Assembly (NCBI RefSeq): GCF_001011155.1
Contig: NZ_CP011479.1
Span: 3,738,501 to 3,802,500, forward strand
From: Hoeflea sp. IMCC20628
GTDB lineage: Bacteria > Pseudomonadota > Alphaproteobacteria > Rhizobiales > Rhizobiaceae
DNA length: 64,000 bases
Reading direction: 5' to 3'
Below, in pieces: positions 9,197 to 18,228 of the stretch. Position numbers and translations under genes: made by a program. A model generated the notes under the pieces. The model made no database searches, was not told where the DNA came from, and saw only the letters and a list, made by a program, of their open reading frames with translations. The number at the start of each line of letters is the position of its first letter. The first letter of the stretch is position 1.

Positions 9197-9610
9197 GCGC
9201 CTTCCGGATGTCTTCAGCGAGATCCACAGGACGGGGCTTCGGGCGATGATATGCCTGAGATGTACATTCCCTAGGGTGTGCATTTTGTACACTTGCTGGT
9301 TTGCAGGTGCAGCACTCTGGCCACGCAACCTGGTAGGAACCTCTTCGGCTAAGTCGCGATCTGTGCTCCAATCTTGAGCACCCCACCTATACCGTTAGCT
9401 TGACACTGAGCCTCGCCGCATCTTCGGCGGGGCTTGCACTACCCTCGACGAATACGGTCAGTCGTGAATCTGGAACCCTACCCCTGTCAGCACACCTTTT
9501 TTGCTCTCAAGCGTACGGTTGAAACTGTTACAGTGAACTGCTACATTCGCGTCTAGAACAGTGCCATCAAGTCATTGAATTTGCTTGACTTAGCGCTTTC
9601 GGAGCGAGTT
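9197..9610. other. Intergenic region before the first integrase attachment repeat
   Basis: No convincing gene. It contains a GC-rich hairpin at 9410-9433 (9-bp stem with one G-T pair) without a T-run, so at best a weak terminator. Confidence 0.5.
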
Positions 9611-9645
9611 TTCGAATCTCTCCGGCAGCACCAGTTTCAAGCATT
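9611..9645 (+). repeat. Candidate att site, left copy of 35-bp direct repeat
   Basis: Identical over 35 bp to 31637-31671. The first 23 bases look like the 3' end of a tRNA gene: T-loop, T-stem 3' strand, acceptor 3' strand and CCA. The upstream bases do not complete a tRNA here, so this is an att remnant rather than an active gene. It lies 71 bp before the integrase ATG. Confidence 0.65.
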
Positions 9646-9716
9646 GAAAATGCTAGGAATCCCGGTTCTCAACGATTCTGTAACCGCCTTTGGGTACACA
9701 AGGTGGGTCCACAGCT

Positions 9717-11462
9717 ATGGTTTTGAGAATGTCACAGCCCTCCAAAGATAACCGCACTGGCATGTACAAATTTCGCAAGCGCGTGCCTCAAGACCTGCAG
9801 CCGATCCTGAAGCAGAAGGAGATCGTGAAAAGCCTCGGCACAAAAGATGTCAGCGAGGCGAGGCTCCTTTTCGCGAGGGTCGCAGCTGAGATCGAGGAGC
9901 GTTTTGCCACTTTGCGCGCAGGCATCACAACCCTGAGCGAACGCGAAGCATCGTCGATGGCTGGCGAGATTTATCGGCTGAAAGTGGCAGTCAATATCGA
10001 CGACCCAGGCAAGCTGTCTGAACCAGAAGTTTACCGCATGCTGGACGCGATCGAATTCAAGGATCATCCCGACCATTCGAAGACCAAGCTCACCTACATT
10101 TCTAAACGGACCGATATCACCGACCGGATTGTCGCCCGCAGAAATGATCGCGAGATAAAAGCGTACATGGAAGAAAAAGGCATACGGCTTCATCCGGACA
10201 GCATGGAGCTGGTGAGGTCCAAGGTCAGGAAAGCAGTGCATCGTGCTCGAACATACCTGCATGATCTGAGCAATGATGATGCGAACCCAAACGTTGATCC
10301 TTATGCTGACTTTTACCCCAGAGCGGAAGCTGGGTCAGTGGTCACCGCGGAGGAGCAAAAACTAACGCCTACCTCTGCGGCCCCCTTGCTATCAGAGGCA
10401 ATCGAAGGGTGGGCAACAGAAAAGAAAACCTCGTGGGATGGGAAATCCGCAACAGCAAACGTCCTGGCGGCTCAGCGGTTTCTGGAGTTGGCTCGCGACA
10501 GACCTCTGGATCAGTACAACAAGAAAGACGCCCGCGCATATAAGAACGCCCTCAAAGCGCTTCCGAAAAACTACACGAAGCATCCTGATTTGAAAGGCTG
10601 CACGTTCGCTGAAGCAGCAATAAAGGCTGCTGAATTATCGTTGCCGCCGATGTCCGACAAGAACGTGAACAAGAACCTGGGTTTTGTCCGAGCCATGTGG
10701 AACTGGTCAGATGCCAATTTCGACGATGTTCCCCCCAACCCCTTTAATGGTCTAAACCTGCGAATTAAAGAGAGCGGTCGCGACGATCGCAACCCGTTCA
10801 CTGCGAGCGAGCTGCAGGCGATTTTCAACGCTCCCCTCTACACAGGCTGCAAATCTGCAAAGTCCTGGCGAACCAAAGGGGATCACGTCCCTTCGGACAG
10901 GGGCAATTATTGGGTGCCGCTCATCGGCCTGTTTACGGGCGCAAGATCGGGCGAAATCATTCAGATGAATGTGAGCGATGTGGCAACGGATGGCGGTATC
11001 GCGTATTTCAAGATAACCGACGAAGGCGAGGAGCAGGGTTTAAAAACCAAGAGTTCTTTGCGTGAGATTCCGATCCATCCCAAGCTGCTTGAGCTTGGCA
11101 TTCTGGATTTTGCTTCCGAACAACGCAGCAAGGGACATACGCGACTTTTCCCGGAAATGCGTAAATCGGATGACGGGCATTATTCATCCGCCTACTCACG
11201 ACCTTTTGGACATTTTCTCACGAGCATCGCTGTGAAGACTGGCAGAAATTCGTTCCACTCATTCAGGCACAATTTCGAAGACGCTGCCTTGGACTGCCTG
11301 ATACCTCAGGACATCGTTGATGCCTTGCAGGGCCATAGTGCAGCGGGCATGGCGAAACGCTATGGAACTGGGTTGCGTAAACTTCGCGTCCTTGACGAGC
11401 AGATGCAGAAATTGCGGTATGAAGGCCTCGACCTATCTCATTTGCCGAAACTTGGAGCTTAA
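9717..11462 (+). CDS. Tyrosine recombinase/site-specific integrase
   Basis: The product is 581 aa from the ATG at 9717; an in-frame TTG at 9690 has no better support, and AAGGTGG precedes the ATG. The N-terminus MYKFRKRVPQDLQ with KSLGTKDVSEAR is typical of the DUF6538-type integrases common in alphaproteobacteria. The C-terminal catalytic domain shows Arg in TGARSGEI, HSFRH, a GHS box and the tyrosine in AKRYGTGL. It would integrate and excise the element at a tRNA 3' end. It lies between two different tRNA-derived fragments (9611-9645 and 11551-11597), so which one is its own att site is open. Confidence 0.92.
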   Translation: MVLRMSQPSKDNRTGMYKFRKRVPQDLQPILKQKEIVKSLGTKDVSEARLLFARVAAEIEERFATLRAGITTLSEREASSMAGEIYRLKVAVNIDDPGKLSEPEVYRMLDAIEFKDHPDHSKTKLTYISKRTDITDRIVARRNDREIKAYMEEKGIRLHPDSMELVRSKVRKAVHRARTYLHDLSNDDANPNVDPYADFYPRAEAGSVVTAEEQKLTPTSAAPLLSEAIEGWATEKKTSWDGKSATANVLAAQRFLELARDRPLDQYNKKDARAYKNALKALPKNYTKHPDLKGCTFAEAAIKAAELSLPPMSDKNVNKNLGFVRAMWNWSDANFDDVPPNPFNGLNLRIKESGRDDRNPFTASELQAIFNAPLYTGCKSAKSWRTKGDHVPSDRGNYWVPLIGLFTGARSGEIIQMNVSDVATDGGIAYFKITDEGEEQGLKTKSSLREIPIHPKLLELGILDFASEQRSKGHTRLFPEMRKSDDGHYSSAYSRPFGHFLTSIAVKTGRNSFHSFRHNFEDAALDCLIPQDIVDALQGHSAAGMAKRYGTGLRKLRVLDEQMQKLRYEGLDLSHLPKLGA

Positions 11463-11550
11463 AGCTAACTGGTTTGGTTGTGTCAGGCGTATGGTTGCGA
11501 ATACGGTTGACGGGTTCTTGTGGGCTCGTTGAGATATGAGTCAGACCTAT

Positions 11551-11597
11551 GATTTGTAATCAGGGGGTCACGGGTTCGAATCCTGTCGGGGGCACCA
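11551..11597 (+). other. tRNA-Thr(UGU) 3' half, probable att site
   Basis: The sequence matches the anticodon loop (TTTGTAA, anticodon TGT at 11555-11557), variable region, T-arm (ACGGG/TTCGAAT/CCTGT) and acceptor 3' strand plus CCA of a tRNA-Thr. The acceptor strand CGGGGGC would need a GCCCCCG 5' strand, which is absent upstream, and the 5' side of the anticodon stem pairs poorly. This is therefore a 3' half left by integration at a tRNA gene, followed by the tRNA's terminator. Confidence 0.75.
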
Positions 11598-11609
11598 TCA
11601 ATCGCCTGC

Positions 11610-11649
11610 AAACGCTGCATTCTCCAACATAGGAGAGTGCAGCGTTTTT
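11610..11649 (+). terminator. Strong rho-independent terminator behind the tRNA-Thr fragment
   Basis: A 10-bp arm (11610-11619) and a 5-bp arm (11621-11625) pair with 11632-11636 and 11638-11647, with one T-G wobble and a 6-nt loop, followed by TTTTT. It probably ended the intact tRNA-Thr transcript and also insulates the integrase from downstream DNA. Confidence 0.85.
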
Positions 11650-12086
11650 GATTCAGGGGCACCCAGGAGGCACCCGGAAAAATATCCTTCGCTATCCACA
11701 GAAGCTATCGAGTCGACTTCCCGCTATCAAAAGCCGATTGATCTCGTATCGGCCTGCCTTCCACATCCAAATCACCGTTTGCAACCAATGACAGCAATGC
11801 AAACAAAGTGACCAAAACATCGATCTTGATCGACGGCAAAAATGGGTGGGAAGCGGAAATTCGATGCACCGCAGAATAGTTGACCATTATGGGGATGAGC
11901 TTCTGTGGAGGTGCGATTAACCGTGAAACTGAAGGCAATAATATTTTAACCCGTTACGCCCTGTTATTCATCAGCCAGCTCGAACCATTTTTTGGGCAAA
12001 ACATTCGGATTCCCGATTCTAATGCGTATTAAAGCTACCGTCGGATATTAACATACCTACAGTATTTTGTGACACGTTCAGCGCGA
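11650..12086. other. Intergenic region, no gene recognised
   Basis: Only short ORFs without family resemblance are present. It separates the convergent integrase/tRNA remnant and the STAND-like gene. Confidence 0.5.
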
Positions 12087-15000
12087 TCAGCGACTATGAA
12101 GTCGCAATTCAAAATCCAGGTCTGCAGTTGTTCCAAGAAGGGTCGCTTTTTGATCCCCTGGCCATTGTTCGAGAATGGCGATATCTGCTCGCTGTCCGGC
12201 ATGCCGGATCGCGCGGACAGCGAGCTCAAGCGCTCGGATCGACGGTTGGTCACTTAGCCATTGTTCCAAGGTTGGTGCAAGCAAGTGCCAAGGGACGTCT
12301 GCTTTTTGAAAATTATCAATATCATGGTCTATGAAACCCGTGTGGCCGCGCATAAGGGTTTCGTCAAGTATGTGGCGGAAGCGTTCGGGGGTCTCAATTC
12401 GCGCTGTTTCTCTGTGCGGATCAAGCAGTTTCCTCCGCAAACTGTACCAGCCGTTATCATTGCAAACGTCAGCGAGCTGCTCGATATCTTCTGGGCGTAG
12501 TAATTCAATGTAAAGGGCAATGGCGTTTAACTGCGACTCTCGGGAAAGGCCGACTTCGCCCTTAGTTCGAATGCCAAAGTGCATAGTGAAATGAGTAAAT
12601 AGCTTGGCTGGATCAGGATCAGAACGAATTGCACTATCGGCGAGGGAAAGAAGTTCTGGGGTGGCAACAAAGAGTGCCGCCTGAACAAAATGCATGGTAT
12701 GCCCAAAATTACCCCAATAACTCAATAGCAGATTTTCCGCATCTGGTGCTGTGAGCCGCATTAGTACGCGGGTGAGGGTCGAGCCGATATCATACATTCT
12801 GTTTTCATCGGGAAGCGACTTGGCAGCCTCGCGAGCAAACGCTCGATCGAGTACCTTATACATCTCTGCCGACCAAACGTATCGTGCATAGAACCACCAG
12901 TGCAATCCATCTTCGCCATCCAACTGCTCAATCAGTGCTGGAACGGCCTTTGTGTCTCCGCGACTAAGACGTTCACGAAGCACGCTATTGTACAAGAATG
13001 CGTCTCTGGCCGATGCTTGCAATACTGATAGATCGGCCTCGTAGCGGCAAGCTGCCCAAAGGTCGAACGCTGCTTTTCGGCGCTCCTCATTTTCTTCTGT
13101 GTCATTCCACAAAACAAGCAGTGACTCCCGGATTGAAGGAGACATCGGACTGCCGAAACCTTCTTGCGTTCGCCGCCAGAACTCCCGCGCATGGTTCTTA
13201 TATGAATAGATGTGACCGCTATCCCGCAGCCGATCGGCTCCAAGCTTAACCTGAAAGAAAACCGCGCTACTGTGATCGACGCCGTGCAACATGTATTCGA
13301 TCTGCCATCCAAGGTCGGGTTTTTTGGCGCGATCGATTAGATAGCTAAGTGCTCCGACTGGGGGCATCCGCTCAAATGCAAACCGGACAGAATACGCTGC
13401 AAGTTCGTCACGTGGCGAGGGTCCATTGCCTTCACGGGATTCGGGGAGCGCACCCCAGAGAGCGCAAACGGGAGCAAGTAATTGTGCAGCCGTCTCTGGT
13501 GTTGAGCAACGCGCCATCGCCCAAAGGTATGATCCAAGACGAACGCCGCGCTCCTCATCACGGACCCACAGCCGCTTGAGTGCTAATGCTAGATCAGGAT
13601 CGCCAAGCGCCCCAGAAAACTCGATTATAGCATCGACTTGCTCATCCGTTTGGACGTTGGTGGCATCCATCAAGCTGCTAAGTTCGGTAGCCATCCTGGA
13701 ACCCCAAAGCGGTCGCACTGAATCTAGCGTTTGTGCTGTCCAGTGCGCAACATTAGTGAGATCGTAACGGGCCGCTAAATCGATCCCACCACGTACATCC
13801 CCGTTACGTAGCAGCGCGATCATCCCCATCGGGGATTGCTGTGGGAACAGTGAGATCAGTTCCTGCATGAACTCTCCCGAGACTCGCTCAATCATTGCCA
13901 TAGCTTGCCAACGCAGCGTTGCCATCGAAGCTCCGCGATTTTTGGGATTACGAAGCCATTTGGATGCTATTTCCGCGAGCCTTGTGGCACCTGGATCGCC
14001 AGTCGGCAAAAGACGGAGTGCATGAAAGAGTGCGAGCGGGCCATGGGTCTGGATGCGCGTAGTCAACTCTTCTGGCACCGCAGCACGAACCAGCGCCTCG
14101 CCGATGATTTCGGCGAATGAGGGGTCTGCTAGAAGTTCATTATCAAGCTGGCCTTTTTCCCAGAGCTTGAAAGCCACTTCGGCTAGCAGCCAGACACGCA
14201 CCCTATCATGGCGAAAGAGAAGCCTTGCGTCAGACGACACCCCGTCGATCCGAAACACTTCGCCCTCGCGAGCGATGGCGCGAACATGATTTACAACTTC
14301 CGGATCAATATCCCATTCGAGAACGTCACTCCAGGTTGGTGCCAAGCACCTTTTGTGAAGCATTGACTTTCCAAGATCGAGCAAAGCTGAACGCAATTCT
14401 GATGCGATCTGACCGCTTATCTGCGCTACCCGTGCCAACGCATCATTGGCAAAACTATCGATGACTTGGTTGGCACGCGGGGAATGCCAATCGCGATTCA
14501 GTGCAATCAACAGCGCATCGTCACCGAGCGCAGTGGCCATCGCTTCTGCTTCTTCGCGATTTAGCGCAATAGATTCAGTCGACGCTTTGGTCAGGACTGC
14601 TGTCACACACTCCGCATGTGACATAGGCTCGGGTCGGAGCGACATCATTTCCACACGGTCTTTGGTTTGGGACCTAACCGCGCTGAGCAAGTGTGGCCAG
14701 ACTGGGCAGATAATCCGCCATGGTGGGCGGTTGGTGCTTTTTGTATCCGGGGCCCAGCCCGCTATTTTTTCTATAAGCCGCTGCGGCTGCGCGGACCTGC
14801 TTACATCCTCAATAAGAATAAAAAGTGGGTCTTCTTCGCTGAAGAGCGTTAATGGATTTTGGCTGGGGGCAAGGCTTGGTTGTAGCTGCAGCAGTGTTTC
14901 CGTGACGGCCTGCTGAAGTGTCAGTGCTTGCTCAATTTTTGTGTGTGCGATTACAAGCGCACCCCCCCCGTTTGCAAGTTGTCTCAGGAGGGCCTTATGG

Positions 15001-15722
15001 GCGGCGACTGTCTTACCTGAACCAGAAGGGCCAACTAGGAAGTTTATTGGGCCTAGACCTAGTCCAAGCTGAGCATCGAGTGTGCGTGACACTCGTGCCG
15101 AGGTGTTATCGCCAGCATCGAAAGCCGATATGCATTCTTCGGACAACTTAGCAAACAATTCACGCGAAAGAAGCTCCTCTTTCATGCCGAGTAGCTTGTT
15201 CCTAATAACTTGCCCACGCGGGTCAATGTCAAGTCGTGCAGCAATGCGGGATCGGGTCCAAAAATCAATTGTCACTTTTTCTTGGCGACCAATCGCGGTT
15301 ACCTTCCGTAATAGCTCTTCGTCAGGTTCCTGATTGGTTGTGAGTATGAGCGTCGCAGATAAGTTCGGTGTGACCGCCCGCTCTTTGCGGATAATTGCAA
15401 AAGCCTTGATGACATCGCCTGGTTCAGGTGACGCTGACTTGCTTGTTTTTCGGTGCTTCACCTTGACGGGGTCCAACAACCATTTCCGCTCCAGAGCCGT
15501 CGTGGCCGTGATGGTGTGGTGGACCATAATCAGTCGATTACCTCCCTCACCTGTGAAACGCAGTCCATCTACGGGGGATTTACGGGTCTTTCCGTCGGCA
15601 TTTATGCCAGTGTGGACTAGTCCTTCATAATCGGGAACGAGCCTAAGGACCGCAGTTGCGATTCTTTCAAACAAGCCAACATCGGTGATCGCCGAAATCT
15701 TTTGTATCGTCTGCGTTTCCAT
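12087..15722 (-). CDS. Large STAND-like P-loop NTPase, probable defence protein
   Basis: The protein is 1211 aa. The central NTPase has Walker A GPSGSGKT at residues 231-238 and a Walker B-like FILIED at 301-306, followed by a long helical C-terminus (about 400-1211) without membrane segments. This is the layout of STAND/Avs-type sensors. The N-terminal 170 residues include EGLVHTGINADGK and PVDGLRF, reminiscent of Mrr/PD-(D/E)XK nuclease or Cap4-like domains. However, the expected E-x-K is not seen where VHHT stands, so catalysis is doubtful. Next to a retron and other defence genes, an antiphage sensor-effector role is likely. The subfamily is not assigned. Confidence 0.65.
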   Translation of the reverse strand: METQTIQKISAITDVGLFERIATAVLRLVPDYEGLVHTGINADGKTRKSPVDGLRFTGEGGNRLIMVHHTITATTALERKWLLDPVKVKHRKTSKSASPEPGDVIKAFAIIRKERAVTPNLSATLILTTNQEPDEELLRKVTAIGRQEKVTIDFWTRSRIAARLDIDPRGQVIRNKLLGMKEELLSRELFAKLSEECISAFDAGDNTSARVSRTLDAQLGLGLGPINFLVGPSGSGKTVAAHKALLRQLANGGGALVIAHTKIEQALTLQQAVTETLLQLQPSLAPSQNPLTLFSEEDPLFILIEDVSRSAQPQRLIEKIAGWAPDTKSTNRPPWRIICPVWPHLLSAVRSQTKDRVEMMSLRPEPMSHAECVTAVLTKASTESIALNREEAEAMATALGDDALLIALNRDWHSPRANQVIDSFANDALARVAQISGQIASELRSALLDLGKSMLHKRCLAPTWSDVLEWDIDPEVVNHVRAIAREGEVFRIDGVSSDARLLFRHDRVRVWLLAEVAFKLWEKGQLDNELLADPSFAEIIGEALVRAAVPEELTTRIQTHGPLALFHALRLLPTGDPGATRLAEIASKWLRNPKNRGASMATLRWQAMAMIERVSGEFMQELISLFPQQSPMGMIALLRNGDVRGGIDLAARYDLTNVAHWTAQTLDSVRPLWGSRMATELSSLMDATNVQTDEQVDAIIEFSGALGDPDLALALKRLWVRDEERGVRLGSYLWAMARCSTPETAAQLLAPVCALWGALPESREGNGPSPRDELAAYSVRFAFERMPPVGALSYLIDRAKKPDLGWQIEYMLHGVDHSSAVFFQVKLGADRLRDSGHIYSYKNHAREFWRRTQEGFGSPMSPSIRESLLVLWNDTEENEERRKAAFDLWAACRYEADLSVLQASARDAFLYNSVLRERLSRGDTKAVPALIEQLDGEDGLHWWFYARYVWSAEMYKVLDRAFAREAAKSLPDENRMYDIGSTLTRVLMRLTAPDAENLLLSYWGNFGHTMHFVQAALFVATPELLSLADSAIRSDPDPAKLFTHFTMHFGIRTKGEVGLSRESQLNAIALYIELLRPEDIEQLADVCNDNGWYSLRRKLLDPHRETARIETPERFRHILDETLMRGHTGFIDHDIDNFQKADVPWHLLAPTLEQWLSDQPSIRALELAVRAIRHAGQRADIAILEQWPGDQKATLLGTTADLDFELRLHSR

Positions 15723-16105
15723 GAACGACTTATATCTGCCTCTTCAGCTACGCATTGTCTTTTTTGTCCAGTTTGAGCGTCTCTTTCTATCACCGTTATG
15801 ATGGAAGTTGGTAGAGTTCAGGTAAAGTGTGCAGCTTTGAATACATGCGCCGCGAGTATGCGGGTGGTCGATGTCCGCTTCGGGCCGAAAGTGCCAATCA
15901 TGACCTGGCAACTTCGGGCGGGAAGCGGACGTTCGTTGCGGATGCGAGCCCAGGTTGCCCTTCCTTCGAGAGCCGACATTCAGGAACAGGCAAAACGAAT
16001 TACTTCGCTGCGCTGCCGCAAGTCCGCTCCGAGCCGTCACCTCGCCATTCGCAACCTGTCGCAATCAGATATCTCGAAATCAATCAGTGGTGAATTTTAC
16101 CCACT
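15723..16105. other. Intergenic region with a short dispersed repeat
   Basis: No supported gene. A 25-nt segment at 15871-15895 recurs at 18468-18492 with 21 of 25 bases identical and in the same orientation, so the pair brackets the retron. Confidence 0.4.
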
Positions 16106-17068
16106 CTAGGTTTCATTGATCGATCGCTTTGGCGTATGATATTTCATGGCGCGGTCGATGGCTGCATCTCCATATTTATGTCTAAGACGATCAATAAACT
16201 GCGGCTCGACTGCTGCGCAAAAACCTAAAAAACCTTTCAATTGACCTCTGCTATCAACATCCAACTTCCGCAACGTATCTCGATGGAGCATCGATGAAAT
16301 ATTACGCTTACGATCTCGACCAATTGAAACATCTTTTGCTGGGGTAATTATAAGACCCGTAACCATTCTACGTTGCCCTTTGGTGTAGAGACCCCGTTTC
16401 TCTTCGTTGAACGTAAGTCTTGGCGATTTCATACTGCGAACCAATTTTTGAATATCTCTTTCAAGTGTGGTGATCTTCAACGTGCTATCACCTGAGATGG
16501 TAATGTCATCCGCATATCTGCTGTAGTTAAGTCCATGCTCTATGGCTTTTTCTGCGACAATAGAATCAAAATCAAACATAAGAAGGTTCGACATCTTCGG
16601 AGAAGTAGGCGCGCCTATGGAAAGACATCTCGGAAATTTTGATCCTTTTTGCTGCCCCCAAAACAGAATTTTTGAGTACAGCTTTATGTCCGAAATATTT
16701 ATAGCGTTTGGCTTTAACTTAGAGACCAACATTTCCCAGTCCGCCACCTTCAGCGACGGAAAAAACTCTTGAAAATCGAGTTTCAGAATTGCTCTTGTGT
16801 TTTTATGCATCTGAGCATTGGCATAAATGCTCCTGTGCTCTTCGTAAGCCATCGCGCAGTGGTGAACAGGGAAGGAAGAAAGTTTTTCTCGCAATATAAA
16901 TCGTTGAATCGCCTTTAATTCACGAGAGGGTTGCGCAATCATTCGCTCACCGCCGCTCCGTTTTTCGATTGGGTAGACGCGATATCTTGCTGGAGCTGTA
17001 TCAATAACATGATTGATATCTGCGACACTCAAGCCAATTGCTTCAACGAGCTCCAAGACAAGACTCAT
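16106..17068 (-). CDS. Retron reverse transcriptase (Eco1/St85-like)
   Basis: The protein is 320 aa, the typical retron RT size. It carries the retron hallmarks: NAXXH as NAQMH (residues 84-88), catalytic Asp98 in KLDFQEFFPS, YADD at 185-188, and VTG at 236-238 in the thumb, which recognises the msr. It would synthesise msDNA using the ncRNA found upstream as primer and template. The ATG overlaps the effector stop (ATGA at 17065-17068), so RT and toxin are translationally coupled. DNA here is visibly A/T-richer than the chromosomal part of the window. The X/Y domain is compact and there is no fused extra domain. Confidence 0.93.
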   Translation of the reverse strand: MSLVLELVEAIGLSVADINHVIDTAPARYRVYPIEKRSGGERMIAQPSRELKAIQRFILREKLSSFPVHHCAMAYEEHRSIYANAQMHKNTRAILKLDFQEFFPSLKVADWEMLVSKLKPNAINISDIKLYSKILFWGQQKGSKFPRCLSIGAPTSPKMSNLLMFDFDSIVAEKAIEHGLNYSRYADDITISGDSTLKITTLERDIQKLVRSMKSPRLTFNEEKRGLYTKGQRRMVTGLIITPAKDVSIGRDRKRNISSMLHRDTLRKLDVDSRGQLKGFLGFCAAVEPQFIDRLRHKYGDAAIDRAMKYHTPKRSINET

Positions 17069-18003
17069 GGTTTTCTGAGCCTCGCAGTTGCAGCTTCTTT
17101 CAAGATATATTTAGGGATATTCTCGGCGTTCTTTAGACCATTGGCTACAGCGAGTTTGCGTCTGATTGTTGAATTGTCGACCCCCTCATTATAACTGTAA
17201 TCAAAAGGATCGCCATCAACTAGTGTATAAAAATAATCTTTTCCAGAATAGGATTCTCTTTTTATCCATCTAGCAATCTGTAAACAATATAACTTATTTC
17301 GGATATCATTCTTGTTTGCCTTGGGCAATATTGATATTACGCATTCATATAAAACAGTTCGCGAAATCGCCATTGATAGATGTATTATCCAATATGTTAT
17401 ATAGAATAGTTCTTTTCCATCTAGGTCTTTATAAAAATAAGAATTTTGCGCACTATCTAGATGACCTTTAATAAAATTCACAATTTCAGTGTAATGTGGT
17501 TTGACAGAGCTAACGTTCAACCCGCCCTTGGCATGCTCCTTCCACGGATACACTCCTAAATGTGAACGGTCTTCATTCGTCACTCTTTTAATTGGGCCAT
17601 AGCGGACAAACGACTCATTAACTTCGTGATGGCTTGGAATAACAACGCGTAAGGCAAACCTGATGGTATCGTTCGAACTGAAAGCGCCTAACTCCGCAAG
17701 CGAGCCCGCGCTCTCAGCGATCACCAGCACAACGGCGGCGATGCGAGCAATATCTTCTTCAAATGTTATCAAATCATCGTAGTGTGTATCACGATAGAGC
17801 TGGGTAGCCTCTTCGGCCAAAACAATATCGTATTTTGTTTTAATTGGACGAACACGCAACAAATAGTCACGTAAATTGGCCGCTTTGGCCGCCTCGTCTA
17901 TTTTGCGTTCCCCGCCGCATAAAAACAAAAATTTGGAAGGCCGCGAAACTCGGGTCTTTTCCAAATTCAGGTCTTTGTACCAATCGACAACTTCCGCAAC
18001 CAA
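17065..18003 (-). CDS. Retron effector, nucleoside deoxyribosyltransferase-like (Eco1/St85 type)
   Basis: The open frame extends to an ATG at 18117, but that start would lie inside the msd hairpin. A TTG at 18001-18003, preceded by AAGGG and AAGAG, gives 312 aa, close to the roughly 307 aa of the Ec86/Eco1 effector. The match to that family, from memory, is clear: FLFLCGG, then a SLAELGAFS block with the candidate catalytic Glu (residue 104 from the TTG), followed by FVRYGPIKR. The family cleaves N-glycosidic bonds and is held inactive by RT-msDNA until phage infection. The C-terminal third is a winged-helix-like region. No other in-frame ATG exists before the LCGG motif. Confidence 0.85.
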   Translation of the reverse strand: MVAEVVDWYKDLNLEKTRVSRPSKFLFLCGGERKIDEAAKAANLRDYLLRVRPIKTKYDIVLAEEATQLYRDTHYDDLITFEEDIARIAAVVLVIAESAGSLAELGAFSSNDTIRFALRVVIPSHHEVNESFVRYGPIKRVTNEDRSHLGVYPWKEHAKGGLNVSSVKPHYTEIVNFIKGHLDSAQNSYFYKDLDGKELFYITYWIIHLSMAISRTVLYECVISILPKANKNDIRNKLYCLQIARWIKRESYSGKDYFYTLVDGDPFDYSYNEGVDNSTIRRKLAVANGLKNAENIPKYILKEAATARLRKP

Positions 18004-18006
18004 AAG

Positions 18007-18193
18007 CTCTTTACCCTTAAAGGTATGAGCATGGCCAAGAAGGACATCGCTCGTAGACGAGGAGCGAAGCGACGAGAGATGGCCTTCTTGGCCATGCTCA
18101 TGCCGATAAACGCTCACAATAACAGAATGTCTGGCTAAGCGCCCGACAAGAGAAGGAACAGAATTTCTGAACCACTCTCATACGCGTAAAGAG
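18007..18193 (-). ncRNA. Retron ncRNA (msr-msd)
   Basis: Reading the minus strand from 18193, an 8-nt a1 (18186-18193) is exactly complementary to a2 (18007-18014), as required for the a1/a2 stem that primes reverse transcription. Between them are two msr hairpins. One is GTCgGGC-GCTTA-GCCaGAC; the other, just after a1, has a CAGA/TCTG core. Then comes a long msd hairpin with perfect 19-bp arms (18083-18101 with 18025-18043) that continues inward as CATC/GATG and CTCGT/ACGAG pairs. Order and size (about 187 nt) match type II retrons, with the ncRNA directly upstream of effector and RT. The branching G should lie just after a1. Confidence 0.85.
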
Positions 18194-18199
18194 AGCAAA

Positions 18200-18228
18200 G
18201 CATTGTCAAAAAAATTGCAATCAGTCAA
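18200..18228 (-). promoter_or_regulatory. Candidate promoter of the retron ncRNA operon
   Basis: On the minus strand, TTGACT (18228-18223) is followed after 17 bp by CAATGC (18205-18200). This would start transcription near 18193, exactly at the 5' end of a1. The -10 is weak, so the evidence is mainly spacing and position. Confidence 0.45.

Noticed and set aside
9590-9635. Complete tRNA gene at the left 35-bp repeat
   Set aside because: No matching acceptor 5' strand, D-arm or anticodon arm upstream; only the 3' end is present.
11500-11597. Complete tRNA-Thr gene
   Set aside because: The required GCCCCCG 5' strand and D-arm are absent and the anticodon stem pairs poorly on its 5' side.
18204-18209. 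Perfect TTGACA (minus strand) as the retron promoter
   Set aside because: With normal spacing its start would fall downstream of a1, cutting off the ncRNA 5' end. The TTGACT at 18223-18228 fits better.
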